A DNA stretch of 64,000 bases from Bacillota bacterium (lineage in GTDB: Bacteria; Bacillota; DTU025; MWDF01). The notes under the pieces are model-generated. The model did not search any database. It was not told the origin of the DNA and worked only from the letters and a program-made list of their open reading frames with translations. Shown one piece after another: positions 8,926 through 17,218 of the stretch (positions are counted from its first letter, which is position 1; every line of letters begins with the position of its first letter). Location of the stretch: assembly GCA_029565935.1 (NCBI GenBank), contig JAKQNF010000013.1, positions 62,001 to 126,000 of the forward strand, in the 5' to 3' direction. Both the position numbers and the translations under genes were made by a program.

Positions 8926-10275
8926 TCTACCCAGATTCAGCAAACTCTTGAATGTAGGAATAAACAGTATGACACTGACAAGGCAAGCACACAGTTCTGC
9001 AATAGGAGTTGCCCATGCGACACCCACTGCGCCAACGAACCAATTCATCAAAAACATAAATGGCACATCGACTGTTCCTTTTCTTATAAAGGATAGGATA
9101 AGGGGCTGAGTTTGCTTCCCGATTGCTTGAAAAATGGTTATTACCATCATGGTGACGGCTTGCATTGGGCATATGAGGCAAAGAATCTTCAAAAACCTCT
9201 GTCCATATGCAACGGTTGCTTCGTCTGCAATGAAGAACCTAGATACCGGTACTGCACAGAAGAATAAGAAAAGCGTTGTTACTACGGCTAATGTCATGGT
9301 GTAAGCGGAATTTGTCTTGATCACACGATTCATGCGTTTGTAATTCTTTGCGGCATAGCTATAACCGATCAGAGAAATAACGCCTTGTGTCATACCAATG
9401 GACACCGCGAAGGTCAGCATATCAATTTTCTTTGCGATCCCCATGCCGGCGATAGCTGCATCTGAATAAGAGGACATCATGTTGTTCAGTATCGTATTGG
9501 ATAATATGCCCATCAAATTCATGATTAGGTTTGGAAGTCCGACAACGCAAACTTCTTTGGGAATTCCTTGCTTCCATGTAAAATAGGAGGGGCTTGCGGT
9601 AATGACTGTTTCGTTTTTTAGTCTATAGATGATGACAGCAAAATATAGCATGGCGATTACATTTGATAGGGCAGTTGCGATAGCAGCACCAGCAATGTCC
9701 ATCTTGAAAATAAATATGAAGATCGGGTCGAGAACAATATTCAAAACTCCGCCAAGGGCAACACCGAAGCCTGCTTGCTTTGCCAGTCCTTCTGCTCGTA
9801 TCAAATGGGCAAGGCAGGCATTCATAACCGTAGGAACCGCACCAACGGTCACAGTCCAGAATAAATAAGAGAAACAATGGTCATATGTTGTTGCTTTTGC
9901 CCCAAGTATAGGCAGAACAAATGGCTTAAGGAATAGGAATGATAGTCCGTAAACGAGTGCAACTCCAGCGGCAGACCATATACAAAAAGAAGCCGTTCTT
10001 TTTGCCTTATCCATTTCCCCCTTGCCAAGGCATCTAGAAATCAGGCTGGAGCCACCAATACCAAAGAGGTTAGCAATTCCCGTTAATAGAATAAAGGGTG
10101 GCATGCAAAGTGTTGCGGCAGCTACTTGTGAAGGGTCGTTCAGCTGCCCTATAAAGAAAGTGTCTGCCATATTGTAGATTACAGTGATAAGTTGACTGAT
10201 GACCGTCGGTATTACTAGAGACACAATTGCCTTGCTGACCGGCATTTTTTCGTATAGATATTGGTTATCCCGCAC
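8911..10275 (-). CDS. MATE-family multidrug/Na+ antiporter
   Basis: A 454-aa polytopic inner-membrane protein of the MATE family, which exports cationic drugs or metabolites by exchange for Na+ or H+. Twelve hydrophobic segments in two homologous halves are visible; the first half carries YNMADTFFIGQL and GIGGSSLISRCLG, both typical of the NorM/DinF-like branch. The start is a GTG at 10275 with a GAGAG-rich SD. The gene is AT-rich and intact, whereas the TetR-type regulator just upstream is broken, so expression may be unregulated. Substrate cannot be told from sequence. Confidence 0.93.
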   Translation of the reverse strand: MRDNQYLYEKMPVSKAIVSLVIPTVISQLITVIYNMADTFFIGQLNDPSQVAAATLCMPPFILLTGIANLFGIGGSSLISRCLGKGEMDKAKRTASFCIWSAAGVALVYGLSFLFLKPFVLPILGAKATTYDHCFSYLFWTVTVGAVPTVMNACLAHLIRAEGLAKQAGFGVALGGVLNIVLDPIFIFIFKMDIAGAAIATALSNVIAMLYFAVIIYRLKNETVITASPSYFTWKQGIPKEVCVVGLPNLIMNLMGILSNTILNNMMSSYSDAAIAGMGIAKKIDMLTFAVSIGMTQGVISLIGYSYAAKNYKRMNRVIKTNSAYTMTLAVVTTLFLFFCAVPVSRFFIADEATVAYGQRFLKILCLICPMQAVTMMVITIFQAIGKQTQPLILSFIRKGTVDVPFMFLMNWFVGAVGVAWATPIAELCACLVSVILFIPTFKSLLNLGRITVQ

Positions 10276-10279
10276 TTTT

Positions 10280-10849
10280 CATTTTCTCTCTTTCTGTATG
10301 CAGACCGCTGATAGAGCAACGAATGGCGATTTGGTAGCTTTCGTCTACACTTACGGTATGGCGAAGGAAAATCCCGGCATCCTCTTGTGAAATAGAGCCA
10401 TGGATTAATCCCCTCAAAACTCGCTGCCAGCATAAAGAATTGTTCTTCTTCCAGCCCGTATCCTGAAAGAGCCTGCAATATGGGGACAATTCTCTGAGAC
10501 GCAGACTGTATTTCAGAATTTTTCATCAGATGATGAGAAGACATGATAACTCTATTAAGTCCCTGTGTTCTTTTGTATAGGTTCTATATACAGATGCTAA
10601 TGCCAAAACTGCTTCATCCTCAGTCTTTCCGTTAGCATTAAACTAAACAATTCTTAGTTGCTCAGCAGCATATCGGCTAACCTCAGTAAGCAACTCATCA
10701 AGGCTCTTGATGTGATTATATAGTGAAGGTGTCTTTATTAGCAGCTTTTCCGCAAGTTCTCGCATAGAAATTTCCTCCTTTCCGCTTTCTTCAATCATTT
10801 CAACTGCTTGTTCAATGATTGCATCCTTAGTTATTCCTTTTTTTACCAT
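10280..10849 (-). pseudogene. TetR/AcrR-family regulator, disrupted
   Basis: The first 68 codons (10849-10643) encode a complete TetR helix-turn-helix with ISMRELAEKLLIKTPSLYNHI. A TAG then interrupts the frame, after which the same frame continues as NGKTEDEAVLALASVYRTY. Two frameshifts later the reading becomes ILQALSGYGLEEEQFFMLAA and then VSVDESYQIAIRCSISGL, the end of a WHG-type TetR C-terminal domain. One stop and two shifts therefore inactivate an otherwise recognisable gene of about 190 codons. It precedes the MATE gene in the same direction and probably once repressed it. Confidence 0.75.
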
Positions 10850-10851
10850 TA

Positions 10852-11052
10852 TTACTCATCCTTATCAACAACTATTGTCGTTATTTCACCAGAAGAAGAT
10901 AACGGCCGTTCGCAGCACCTCTCCGTTACCGATGAAAGGGCTTCCATGATATGTCCGATGCCGACCATAACGAATATCAACGCCTTTTTACAGATAACCT
11001 TGAGGCCGACTGCCGACAGCACAAGTTGAATCCAATTCCCAATAATTTTCAA
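10852..11052 (-). CDS. Small hypothetical protein upstream of the TetR remnant
   Basis: An open frame of 66 codons ending two bases before the TetR start, with a hydrophobic middle (about residues 8-35). Its last codons contain the AAGGA that would serve the TetR gene. I recognise no family, and the antisense strand is also open, so this may be a chance frame or the end of a decayed gene. It lies at the right edge of the AT-rich island. Confidence 0.2.
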   Translation of the reverse strand: MKIIGNWIQLVLSAVGLKVICKKALIFVMVGIGHIMEALSSVTERCCERPLSSSGEITTIVVDKDE

Positions 11053-11128
11053 ATCGGAGTGTGCAGTTGGATCCTTATAGGAGAAATAAATAGAACGTCA
11101 GATAATCAGCCAGGGAAATCATAGATAT

Positions 11129-12157
11129 TTATTTAAGCGTCATGGCTAATCTCATCACTAGCTTGATCGGCAGCGAAGCGTCAGCCATCTGGTTCAGATC
11201 GCCTACGAAATAGAGGTCCTCAACAGGATAGTAGAAGGCAAACGAGCCCGTTGACCCGGAGTGGCCTATGAGCTGGCCTTTTCCCAGGAAGAGCGTATGA
11301 ATGCCGCTCAGGGGTATCTGCATCAGGCCTCCGCCGTAGCGGATCGGGGAAAAAGAAGGTTGCAGTTCCTTGAAGCGGGAAATCTTTGTAAGCACGTCTA
11401 TATCGAACAGCTTTCCCCCGAAGAAAGCCTTCATGATTCTCATAAGATCGTTCGCCGTCGACACACAACCCCCGCTAGCGCGGCTGCTCTTTACGAACTT
11501 TGGCCGATGCAGCAGCTTTTCCCTACAATAGATGCCAGGGACAGGATCGTTTTCGTTTTCGGGCAGGTAAGTACCTTTCAAGCCCAAGGGCATGAATATA
11601 TGGCGATCGTACGCTTCGGATAATCCCAGACCCGTAGTATTTTCGATTATCCTGCCGAGTATGTCGTAGTTTATATCCGCATAATGCGCCTTGGCTCCAC
11701 CTCCGGGAGCGAAGTGGGGCCTGAGACTCTTTACTTCCCCTAGCAGATCCTCAAATGAAAAGCAGAAATCCTCGCGCATCAGTCTACGCTTTAGCGCGCC
11801 CTCCTCAAAAGCGTCAGGTAATCCGCTGATTTGGAACAGGAGGTCGGCTATCGTCAGCTCCTTACTATAATCCCTTCCATTCAAAACGTGTATACCTTCT
11901 AGTGCGGCATCATCGAAGCGTTCGATTGCCCTGTCCCTTAATGAGAGTTTCCCCTGCTGATCAAGAGCCAGAACGCAAGCAGCCGTCAACATCTTCGTGA
12001 TGCTGGCCATTAACATCGGCGTGTCCAAACCCTTGCCGCCGCAGCTTCTGTTGTATCGGAAGCCTCCGGAGGTATCCTCGATATAAAGGACAGCTTCATG
12101 TACGGCTTCCAGACCGGCGATTCTATCAAATATCATCCCTACTTTGTCAGTTCCCAT
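11129..12157 (-). CDS. Serine hydrolase, beta-lactamase class C / PBP4-like fold
   Basis: A 342-aa member of the beta-lactamase/D-alanyl-peptidase family. The catalytic SxxK is SITK (about residues 53-56), the second-motif tyrosine is in HYADINYD, and the third motif is GHSGSTG in place of KTG. Many such proteins are esterases or peptidases rather than true beta-lactamases, and I see no signal peptide, which argues against a periplasmic antibiotic-resistance role. The ATG at 12157 has GAGGAGG five bases upstream. The base composition is that of the core genome, so the island ends before this gene. Confidence 0.85.
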   Translation of the reverse strand: MGTDKVGMIFDRIAGLEAVHEAVLYIEDTSGGFRYNRSCGGKGLDTPMLMASITKMLTAACVLALDQQGKLSLRDRAIERFDDAALEGIHVLNGRDYSKELTIADLLFQISGLPDAFEEGALKRRLMREDFCFSFEDLLGEVKSLRPHFAPGGGAKAHYADINYDILGRIIENTTGLGLSEAYDRHIFMPLGLKGTYLPENENDPVPGIYCREKLLHRPKFVKSSRASGGCVSTANDLMRIMKAFFGGKLFDIDVLTKISRFKELQPSFSPIRYGGGLMQIPLSGIHTLFLGKGQLIGHSGSTGSFAFYYPVEDLYFVGDLNQMADASLPIKLVMRLAMTLK

Positions 12158-12787
12158 AGTGCCTCCTCGAAGTGATTATCTTCCTTGGATCTATTTTATG
12201 GTATCATGTTTGCTTCTAGACCTCAGATCCATCAGCGTCGTTCTTAGATGGTAATGCGCCATCACTTATGTCCCTACGATCAGCTCGGACCAAGTACAGG
12301 CACTGACGGTAGGAAAATATGCAATGGCGCAAGTAGCTTAAGCACCCTATGAACTAGTAGTTAACCATGCATTTCTGTGTCCTCTTGTTACGTGAGAAGG
12401 AGAACCTAGAAAGGAGAGCCCAGGTGGAACTTAAGGACTTATGTAACAGCGTTCTTAGATAATCCTCGTCTACGTTCTCGTTCAGGCAGTACTCCCTTAC
12501 GTTATCATGGACTCTTTTGTCCGCGAACTCGTATCCATATAACATCAACATCTCTAAACCTCACATTCCGGTTTTCCTCCATGTTTCATCCTGGAACTTA
12601 CGCCGGGCTTTTACATCCCGTCGCAGGATAGCATAATCGGTTCCTGTAAAAGATACCTATACCTAACCTACCGTTCAGAGCGATGAGGTGAAAAACCTTG
12701 ATAATTAGTATCCATCCGAGGGGCATCATTCCCCTTCGGTCGTCATATCGCTCAAATCGATCATCATTACGTTTATGTCCTGTTCAT
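12158..12787. other. Long intergenic region with one weak small frame
   Basis: About 630 bases between two minus-strand genes. Apart from the weak 65-codon frame listed separately, I see no coding signal, strong hairpin or RNA gene. Confidence 0.5.
12354..12551 (-). CDS. Possible small protein of unknown function
   Basis: A 65-codon frame beginning MLMLYGYEFADKRVHDNVRE. A GAGG lies six to seven bases ahead of the ATG. The first 40 residues are mixed and charged and look protein-like; the last 25 are rich in Ser, Arg and Lys and less so. No family recognised; it may be a remnant. Confidence 0.2.
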   Translation of the reverse strand: MLMLYGYEFADKRVHDNVREYCLNENVDEDYLRTLLHKSLSSTWALLSRFSFSRNKRTQKCMVNY

Positions 12788-13654
12788 TCAGTAATACCTA
12801 ATCTCCACTTCAGATCCATTTTCATTGAAGTACACGACGTCGCCCTCGGGGTAATGCCAAATCGACTTAAGCACCCTTGGCTGTCTGATGCCGTTCACTT
12901 CCCGATAGTCACCAAATGACGCAGTCCACGTAGCTTCCCGTTCTTTCCCGTCCATGGAGGTCGCTATCCTATCGTCTGTCGAGAAAGAGATGAGCGCACC
13001 GCTAATATCGAAAGTGAAGATCCCGCTCGCGCTGATGCCATCATGGCTTATCCTTGCCCTCACATGGGTCTCATCAATAGCCTCCCATACGATGTAGTCC
13101 TGAAGAGCTACATTGGGCACGAGAAGGCATTCAGCCAGCACGGTTACAAGGCTTGCCCTGTCCATGTTCCTACCATCCTGGTCGAAGAGCGTCACTACCT
13201 TGGCTATGACCCCTTTCATCCTGCCTGAGCCGCTTGTGAAAGAATCGAAACCTTCGAAAGGTACCGCATACATCGAAGACGAGATATATGCTATACGAGC
13301 CGGCTCATTCACGAAATTGTACTGCGTATAGTCGATCTTGACGGTCTTGTCGTCCGACAGCACAAAGTCTACGTCCTTGAAGGTCGCCTTCATGTATTTC
13401 ATCTTTAGGGTACCCAGGTAACCGCAGTACCTGAAATATCTACCGACCGGAGAAGGCAGGCCTTCAATATCCTCCTCAGAGAAGTAACCTAAATATGTAG
13501 AAGCGGCCTCGGTCCTGGTCTTGACCGTCCTTTCGAATTCGGCCTTCGTCTTGGACCAAGGGAGCAAGAAGAATGCCGCTACGAGCGCCAGCAATATTAA
13601 AATAAAAAATGCAGCGTTTACCATGGCCCGTTTAATCCTTGTCCTCGTAGTCAT
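12788..13654 (-). CDS. Membrane-anchored DUF6544/DUF6920-type protein
   Basis: About 288 aa with one N-terminal transmembrane segment (about residues 11-31) and an outside or periplasmic domain. Family-like features are GLPSPVGRYFRYCG after the membrane anchor, the central VPNVALQDYIVWEAID, and a C-terminal part with WTASFGDYREVNGIRQPRV ending in EVEIRYY. The function of the family is unknown. I chose the ATG at 13654 (GGGTGA upstream), which overlaps the end of the marR gene by about 20 bases; ATG 13624 is the alternative. The overlap implies translational coupling with marR and shared control. Confidence 0.75.
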   Translation of the reverse strand: MTTRTRIKRAMVNAAFFILILLALVAAFFLLPWSKTKAEFERTVKTRTEAASTYLGYFSEEDIEGLPSPVGRYFRYCGYLGTLKMKYMKATFKDVDFVLSDDKTVKIDYTQYNFVNEPARIAYISSSMYAVPFEGFDSFTSGSGRMKGVIAKVVTLFDQDGRNMDRASLVTVLAECLLVPNVALQDYIVWEAIDETHVRARISHDGISASGIFTFDISGALISFSTDDRIATSMDGKEREATWTASFGDYREVNGIRQPRVLKSIWHYPEGDVVYFNENGSEVEIRYY

Positions 13655-14096
13655 ACAGATCACCCATTTCCGCGATGTTCTTCTCGAGCTTCGATATCCC
13701 ATTGCTGAACCCATCGATCGCCAATATGTCAAAGCCGATGAATAATCGCTCTAAGAATTCGATTTCCCTTTTTCCCCTTTTCTCGATATGTTCCCTGCAC
13801 TTGTCCGTAGGATTTATCCTTAGGATCCTGGCGTCGCTCCCGTCCTTCTCAAGGTTTACGAAGCCCGCCCTTTCTAGAGCTACGGCCATTTTCTTGACGT
13901 TCTGCCTCGAACTGCCTATAAGCGATGCTACCTCCGTCAGGGTAGGGGCCCCCTTCCCTGAGTTGAATATGCCTGCCAGGAGCAGCCACTGCTTGACGGT
14001 CAGCTCTTTGTCGAACTTATCCCCGATTACCTGCAGCTTGTTCGATAGGGCAAAGATGGAGGCGAATATGTACGCCTTCTTTTTGAGTGTTTCCAT
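13632..14096 (-). CDS. MarR-family transcriptional regulator
   Basis: A 154-aa winged-helix regulator. The core LTVKQWLLLAGIF, the recognition-helix region TLTEVASLIGSSRQNVKKMA, and the wing with EKDGSDARILRINPT are typical of MarR. I chose ATG 14096, which has AAAGGAG in good position, over the longer frame. Immediately upstream is a promoter with an inverted repeat exactly filling its spacer, so the protein most likely represses its own operon with the DUF6544-type membrane protein. The inducing ligand is unknown; phenolic compounds are common for MarR but nothing here proves it. Confidence 0.9.
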   Translation of the reverse strand: METLKKKAYIFASIFALSNKLQVIGDKFDKELTVKQWLLLAGIFNSGKGAPTLTEVASLIGSSRQNVKKMAVALERAGFVNLEKDGSDARILRINPTDKCREHIEKRGKREIEFLERLFIGFDILAIDGFSNGISKLEKNIAEMGDLYDYEDKD

Positions 14097-14135
14097 GCTT
14101 CTCCTTTCGAAAGACAAATTCGGCAACTGGTTACT

Positions 14136-14164
14136 AATATACGTAACAAGTTACGTATCGTCAA
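14136..14164 (-). promoter_or_regulatory. marR promoter with embedded operator
   Basis: Reading the minus strand: TTGACG (14164-14159), a 17-base spacer, then TATATT (14141-14136). The spacer and the first -10 bases hold the inverted repeat TACGTAAC-AA-GTTACGTA (plus-strand 14140-14157), eight perfect base pairs per arm. The partial half-site GGTTACTAATA continues downstream. A protein bound here would block RNA polymerase, as expected for MarR autorepression. Confidence 0.85.
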
Positions 14165-14504
14165 GAGGGGAGGCAGAATATATTTACCGACCGGATTTTG
14201 AGCACGGGGCTTTCTACTTGAGGTGTTCAAAATGGTAACGGGGAAGATATAGCGGAAAAAGGTCGTTGTGTACAGAGGGGACGATCGTCTGACACGTTCA
14301 TCGTGCCTAGATATATGGAGATTGCACTATCGAGCGGCGAGGCATGATAATATGCGTAGTGGTTTTATGGACTTGGTTGATTGGCAAGGTACGACGCCAG
14401 GATTAGTTCTATGAAGGGCCCTACCGCTAGACTGCTCTTATGTGTGAAGAACTTAGCCAGACAACTAAGCCATAGGAGGGAGAGCAGGCTTGGGAAGAAG
14501 CATT
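14165..14504. other. Intergenic region before the CDP-alcohol enzyme
   Basis: About 340 bases between the divergent marR and CDP-alcohol phosphotransferase genes. No convincing promoter hexamer pair, hairpin or gene was found besides the marR promoter at its left edge and AGGAGGG near 14475. Confidence 0.5.
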
Positions 14505-15059
14505 ATGACGTCATTGGCCAACTATCTCTCGATAACGAGGATAGCGCTTGTCCTTTCGCTTTTGCTCATAAAGCCGCTGAGCACGCCCTTCTTCGTCATC
14601 TACATCGTGAGTGGCCTGACCGATACCCTAGACGGTTATGTAGCCAGGAAGACCAACTCCGAGAGCAAGCTAGGCGAAAAGCTTGACTCGGCTGCAGATC
14701 TTGTCATGGTAATCGTGCTCCTGGTGATATTCCTACCTTCGTTCAAGATAAATCCCGTACTGATCGTCTGGATAGCAGTAATCATTATCACAAGACTGAT
14801 TACTATGGCCTTGGTCAAGCTCAAATACAAGACGTTCGGCATGCTTCACACCTACGGCAACAAGATCACTGGTTTCCTTCTTTTCCTTGCTCCGATATTC
14901 CTGAAATTAGTGGAGATCAACGCGATGCTCAAAGCGCTATGCACGGTAGCAAGCATAGCGTCGCTGGAGGAGCTTGCGATACATATATCCTCTGATGAGT
15001 TCGTCGCTAACAGGAGGAGCTTGATTATGATCAAGGGGCGGACGGATAGGCAGGCCTAG
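14505..15059 (+). CDS. CDP-alcohol phosphatidyltransferase family enzyme
   Basis: A 184-aa integral membrane enzyme that transfers a phospho-alcohol group from a CDP-activated lipid or head group. The family signature D-G-x2-A-R-x8-G-x3-D-x3-D is complete in the stretch from DGYVARKT to GEKLDSAADLV (about residues 40-62), with several hydrophobic helices after it. It resembles PgsA/PssA-type enzymes, but the exact substrate is not decidable. ATG 14505 is chosen; a TTG at 14490 would add five residues and lies ten bases after AGGAGG. It is followed by the ACP/oxoamine synthase gene, which raises the possibility that it adds a head group to a sphingoid-type lipid. Confidence 0.82.
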   Translation: MTSLANYLSITRIALVLSLLLIKPLSTPFFVIYIVSGLTDTLDGYVARKTNSESKLGEKLDSAADLVMVIVLLVIFLPSFKINPVLIVWIAVIIITRLITMALVKLKYKTFGMLHTYGNKITGFLLFLAPIFLKLVEINAMLKALCTVASIASLEELAIHISSDEFVANRRSLIMIKGRTDRQA

Positions 15060-15185
15060 ACACGGCTACCTTCCTCGTGCTGCATGATTTGGTATATTAT
15101 TAGATAAGTAATAGTTGCCGATCAAGTACAGCCGTGTCCCCGATTGTCAGGCGAATGGCATTTGATTACTACCTGGGAGGCATTG

Positions 15186-16721
15186 ATGAAGCCGATTGAT
15201 ACAGCAGGAATTACGTCATTGGACGTCGAGGAGAAAGTCAGGGAAATGGCGGCAAAGGCCATTGGGATAGATTCAAGCACCATTGGATCTGCCGATGCGC
15301 TCTCCGAGAGGTTCAAGCTCGACAGCCTACAGGCGATGGAGATCCTCGCGAAAGTAGAGGATGAGTTCTCGGTACTGATTCCAGACGAGGAATATTTCAA
15401 GTGCAAGTCCGTAAGCCAGATCTCCAAGCTCGTGATGAAGGCATTGGGCCTTGAGCAAACGGAAGGAGAGCCCGAGAAGGAAAGGGCTAAGCCCACAGCA
15501 AGGAAAAGGATTGCGGATTTCGCATCATCCAGGGAGTACGCAGCATTTCTAGAGAGGAAGAGATCCATCGAGGAGCTCGGGAATCCATATTTTATAAAAC
15601 ACGATTCAAAGGTAGCCGATACTTCGATCATTTCAGGGAAGAAGACGCTTAATTTTGGATCGTATAACTATGTGTGCCTATCGGGTGATCCGGAGACCGT
15701 AGAAGCTGCAAGAGAAGCTGCATCCACTTACGGGACATCGGCTTCAGGAAGCAGGCTGCTGGCAGGGGATAAGTCGTTATATAGGCAGCTGGAAGCCGAG
15801 ATAGCAGATTGGAAGCACACAGAGGACGCCATAGTCATGGTCAGTGGGCACGCGACGAACGTGACTACGGTAGGTTGCTTATGTAACGAGAACGACCTGA
15901 TACTTTACGATATCCTGTCCCATAACTCGATAGTCCAAGGTTGTTTGCTCTCGAAGAGCACGTCGAAGTCATTCCCGCATAATGACTTCGATGCGTTGGA
16001 ATCTCTCCTCAAGGAGCACAGGGACGAATATGAGAAGGTGCTTCTCATCGTCGAGGGCGTTTATAGCATGGACGGCGACATAGCACCCATACCGGAGTTC
16101 GTAAGGCTGAAGAAAAAGTACGGGCTGCTTCTTATGGTGGATGAAGCGCATTCGACTTGTGTGCTGGGAGAGCACGGAGGGGGCGTGGACGATTACTTCG
16201 GCCTTGCTCCAGACGACATCGACATAAAGATGGGGACGCTTTCGAAGGGGCTGGGAACCTGCGGAGGATACATCGCCGGCAGTAAACAGCTGGTCGAATG
16301 GCTGATGTACAATGCCCCGGGTTTCGTCTTCTCAGTCGGCATAAGCCCTGTACTGGCCGCGGCTTGCCTCGCTGGCATCAAGAAGCTCAGAAGGGACAAG
16401 ACGCCTGTCAAGAAGCTCCATGACAATATCGCATACTTCATGGCAGAAGCCAGGAAAAGAAGGTTGGATACGGTGCTCGCGGGCGAAACGCCCATCATCC
16501 CCATCATGGTCGGTCCTGACGAGCAGTCATTCGCACTCAGCGTGAAGATGCTCGAAAAAGGGGTGTTCGTACCTCCGGCGGTCTATCCTGCGGTACCGAA
16601 GGGAAAGTCTAGGCTACGGTTCTGTTTATGCAGCAAGCACGAACCCTGGCAGATGCAGAAAGCACTGGACGAGCTTGAGAGCGCTGCGCGTGAACTGGGA
16701 ATTGAGCTCCCTAGGAAATAG
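15186..16721 (+). CDS. Acyl carrier protein fused to alpha-oxoamine synthase
   Basis: A 511-aa fusion. Residues about 12-85 form an acyl carrier protein with the phosphopantetheine serine at residue 47 in KLDSLQAMEI. A Lys/Glu-rich linker follows. Residues about 130-505 are a PLP-dependent alpha-oxoamine synthase like KBL, BioF and serine palmitoyltransferase: SGSRLLAGDKSLYRQLE, VDEAHSTCVLGEHGGG, and the Schiff-base lysine at residue 354 in GTLSKGLGTCGGYIAG. The enzyme should condense an acyl group, probably loaded on its own ACP, with an amino acid to give an aminoketone. ATG 15186 has GGGAGG five bases upstream. BioF alone would not need the ACP, and no other biotin gene is near. Confidence 0.9.
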   Translation: MKPIDTAGITSLDVEEKVREMAAKAIGIDSSTIGSADALSERFKLDSLQAMEILAKVEDEFSVLIPDEEYFKCKSVSQISKLVMKALGLEQTEGEPEKERAKPTARKRIADFASSREYAAFLERKRSIEELGNPYFIKHDSKVADTSIISGKKTLNFGSYNYVCLSGDPETVEAAREAASTYGTSASGSRLLAGDKSLYRQLEAEIADWKHTEDAIVMVSGHATNVTTVGCLCNENDLILYDILSHNSIVQGCLLSKSTSKSFPHNDFDALESLLKEHRDEYEKVLLIVEGVYSMDGDIAPIPEFVRLKKKYGLLLMVDEAHSTCVLGEHGGGVDDYFGLAPDDIDIKMGTLSKGLGTCGGYIAGSKQLVEWLMYNAPGFVFSVGISPVLAAACLAGIKKLRRDKTPVKKLHDNIAYFMAEARKRRLDTVLAGETPIIPIMVGPDEQSFALSVKMLEKGVFVPPAVYPAVPKGKSRLRFCLCSKHEPWQMQKALDELESAARELGIELPRK

Positions 16722-16749
16722 ACCGGCAGAATGATTTGGAGTGGTTTGT

Positions 16750-17109
16750 GTGGATTATAAGGAAATGGCCGCCAAGGCAAGCGCGTTCTCCGATGCCAAC
16801 AGGTTAAAGATAATGTGCATGATCGCGAAGAAGGAGACATGCGCCTGCAACATCCTCGAATACATAGGCATAACACAACCGACGTTGTCATACCATATGA
16901 AGCTCCTTACCGAAAGCGGACTAGTGAGGGCCAGGCGGGAGGGCAAATGGACTCTTTACTCGTTGGTAGGGGAGGAATTCGAGAAGTTCGCATCGTCCGT
17001 GAATGAGATAGCCATATGCGACATTGAGGGGCTTCCGGATTTGGATTGCATGTCGGATGAATGTGCGGCGAAAATGGATGAGCAATCGGTGGCCGAAGAG
17101 ATGGAATAG
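16750..17109 (+). CDS. ArsR-family metal- or redox-responsive regulator
   Basis: A winged-helix regulator of about 119 aa. SDANRLKIMCMIAKKETCACNILEYIG carries the CxC of the ArsR metal site on helix 3, and the recognition helix is TQPTLSYHMKLLTESGLV with wing REGKWTLYSL. More cysteines occur in the tail (CDIEGLPDLDC, DEC). GTG at 16741 or 16750 can serve as start; GGAGTGG fits the second. It lies 28 bases after the oxoamine synthase on the same strand, but whether it controls that gene is unknown. A shared terminator follows. Confidence 0.88.
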   Translation: MDYKEMAAKASAFSDANRLKIMCMIAKKETCACNILEYIGITQPTLSYHMKLLTESGLVRARREGKWTLYSLVGEEFEKFASSVNEIAICDIEGLPDLDCMSDECAAKMDEQSVAEEME

Positions 17110-17162
17110 AAGAACTCATAGCCTTCGCTTGGAACGTACGATATTGCCTAACAAAAGGGCTG

Positions 17163-17195
17163 AAAGGTGGACTGCCTGAAAGCAGCCCACCTTTT
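17163..17195. terminator. Bidirectional terminator
   Basis: AAAGGTGG-A-CTGC (17163-17175) pairs with GCAG-C-CCACCTTT (17182-17194) around one mismatch, with T-runs on both outer sides. It separates the plus-strand arsR gene from the converging minus-strand PPC-domain gene. Confidence 0.8.
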
Positions 17196-17218
17196 ATGCT
17201 GTCTAGGCTATCCGTGGC

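Noticed and set aside
10808-11029. Plus-strand 73-codon frame at the island edge
   Set aside because: It overlaps the TetR start and has no motifs or SD.
10900-12200. Right-hand att copy of the ssrA 3' end
   Set aside because: The only similar strings are short (for example GCCTCC), much less than the expected repeat of 15 or more bases.
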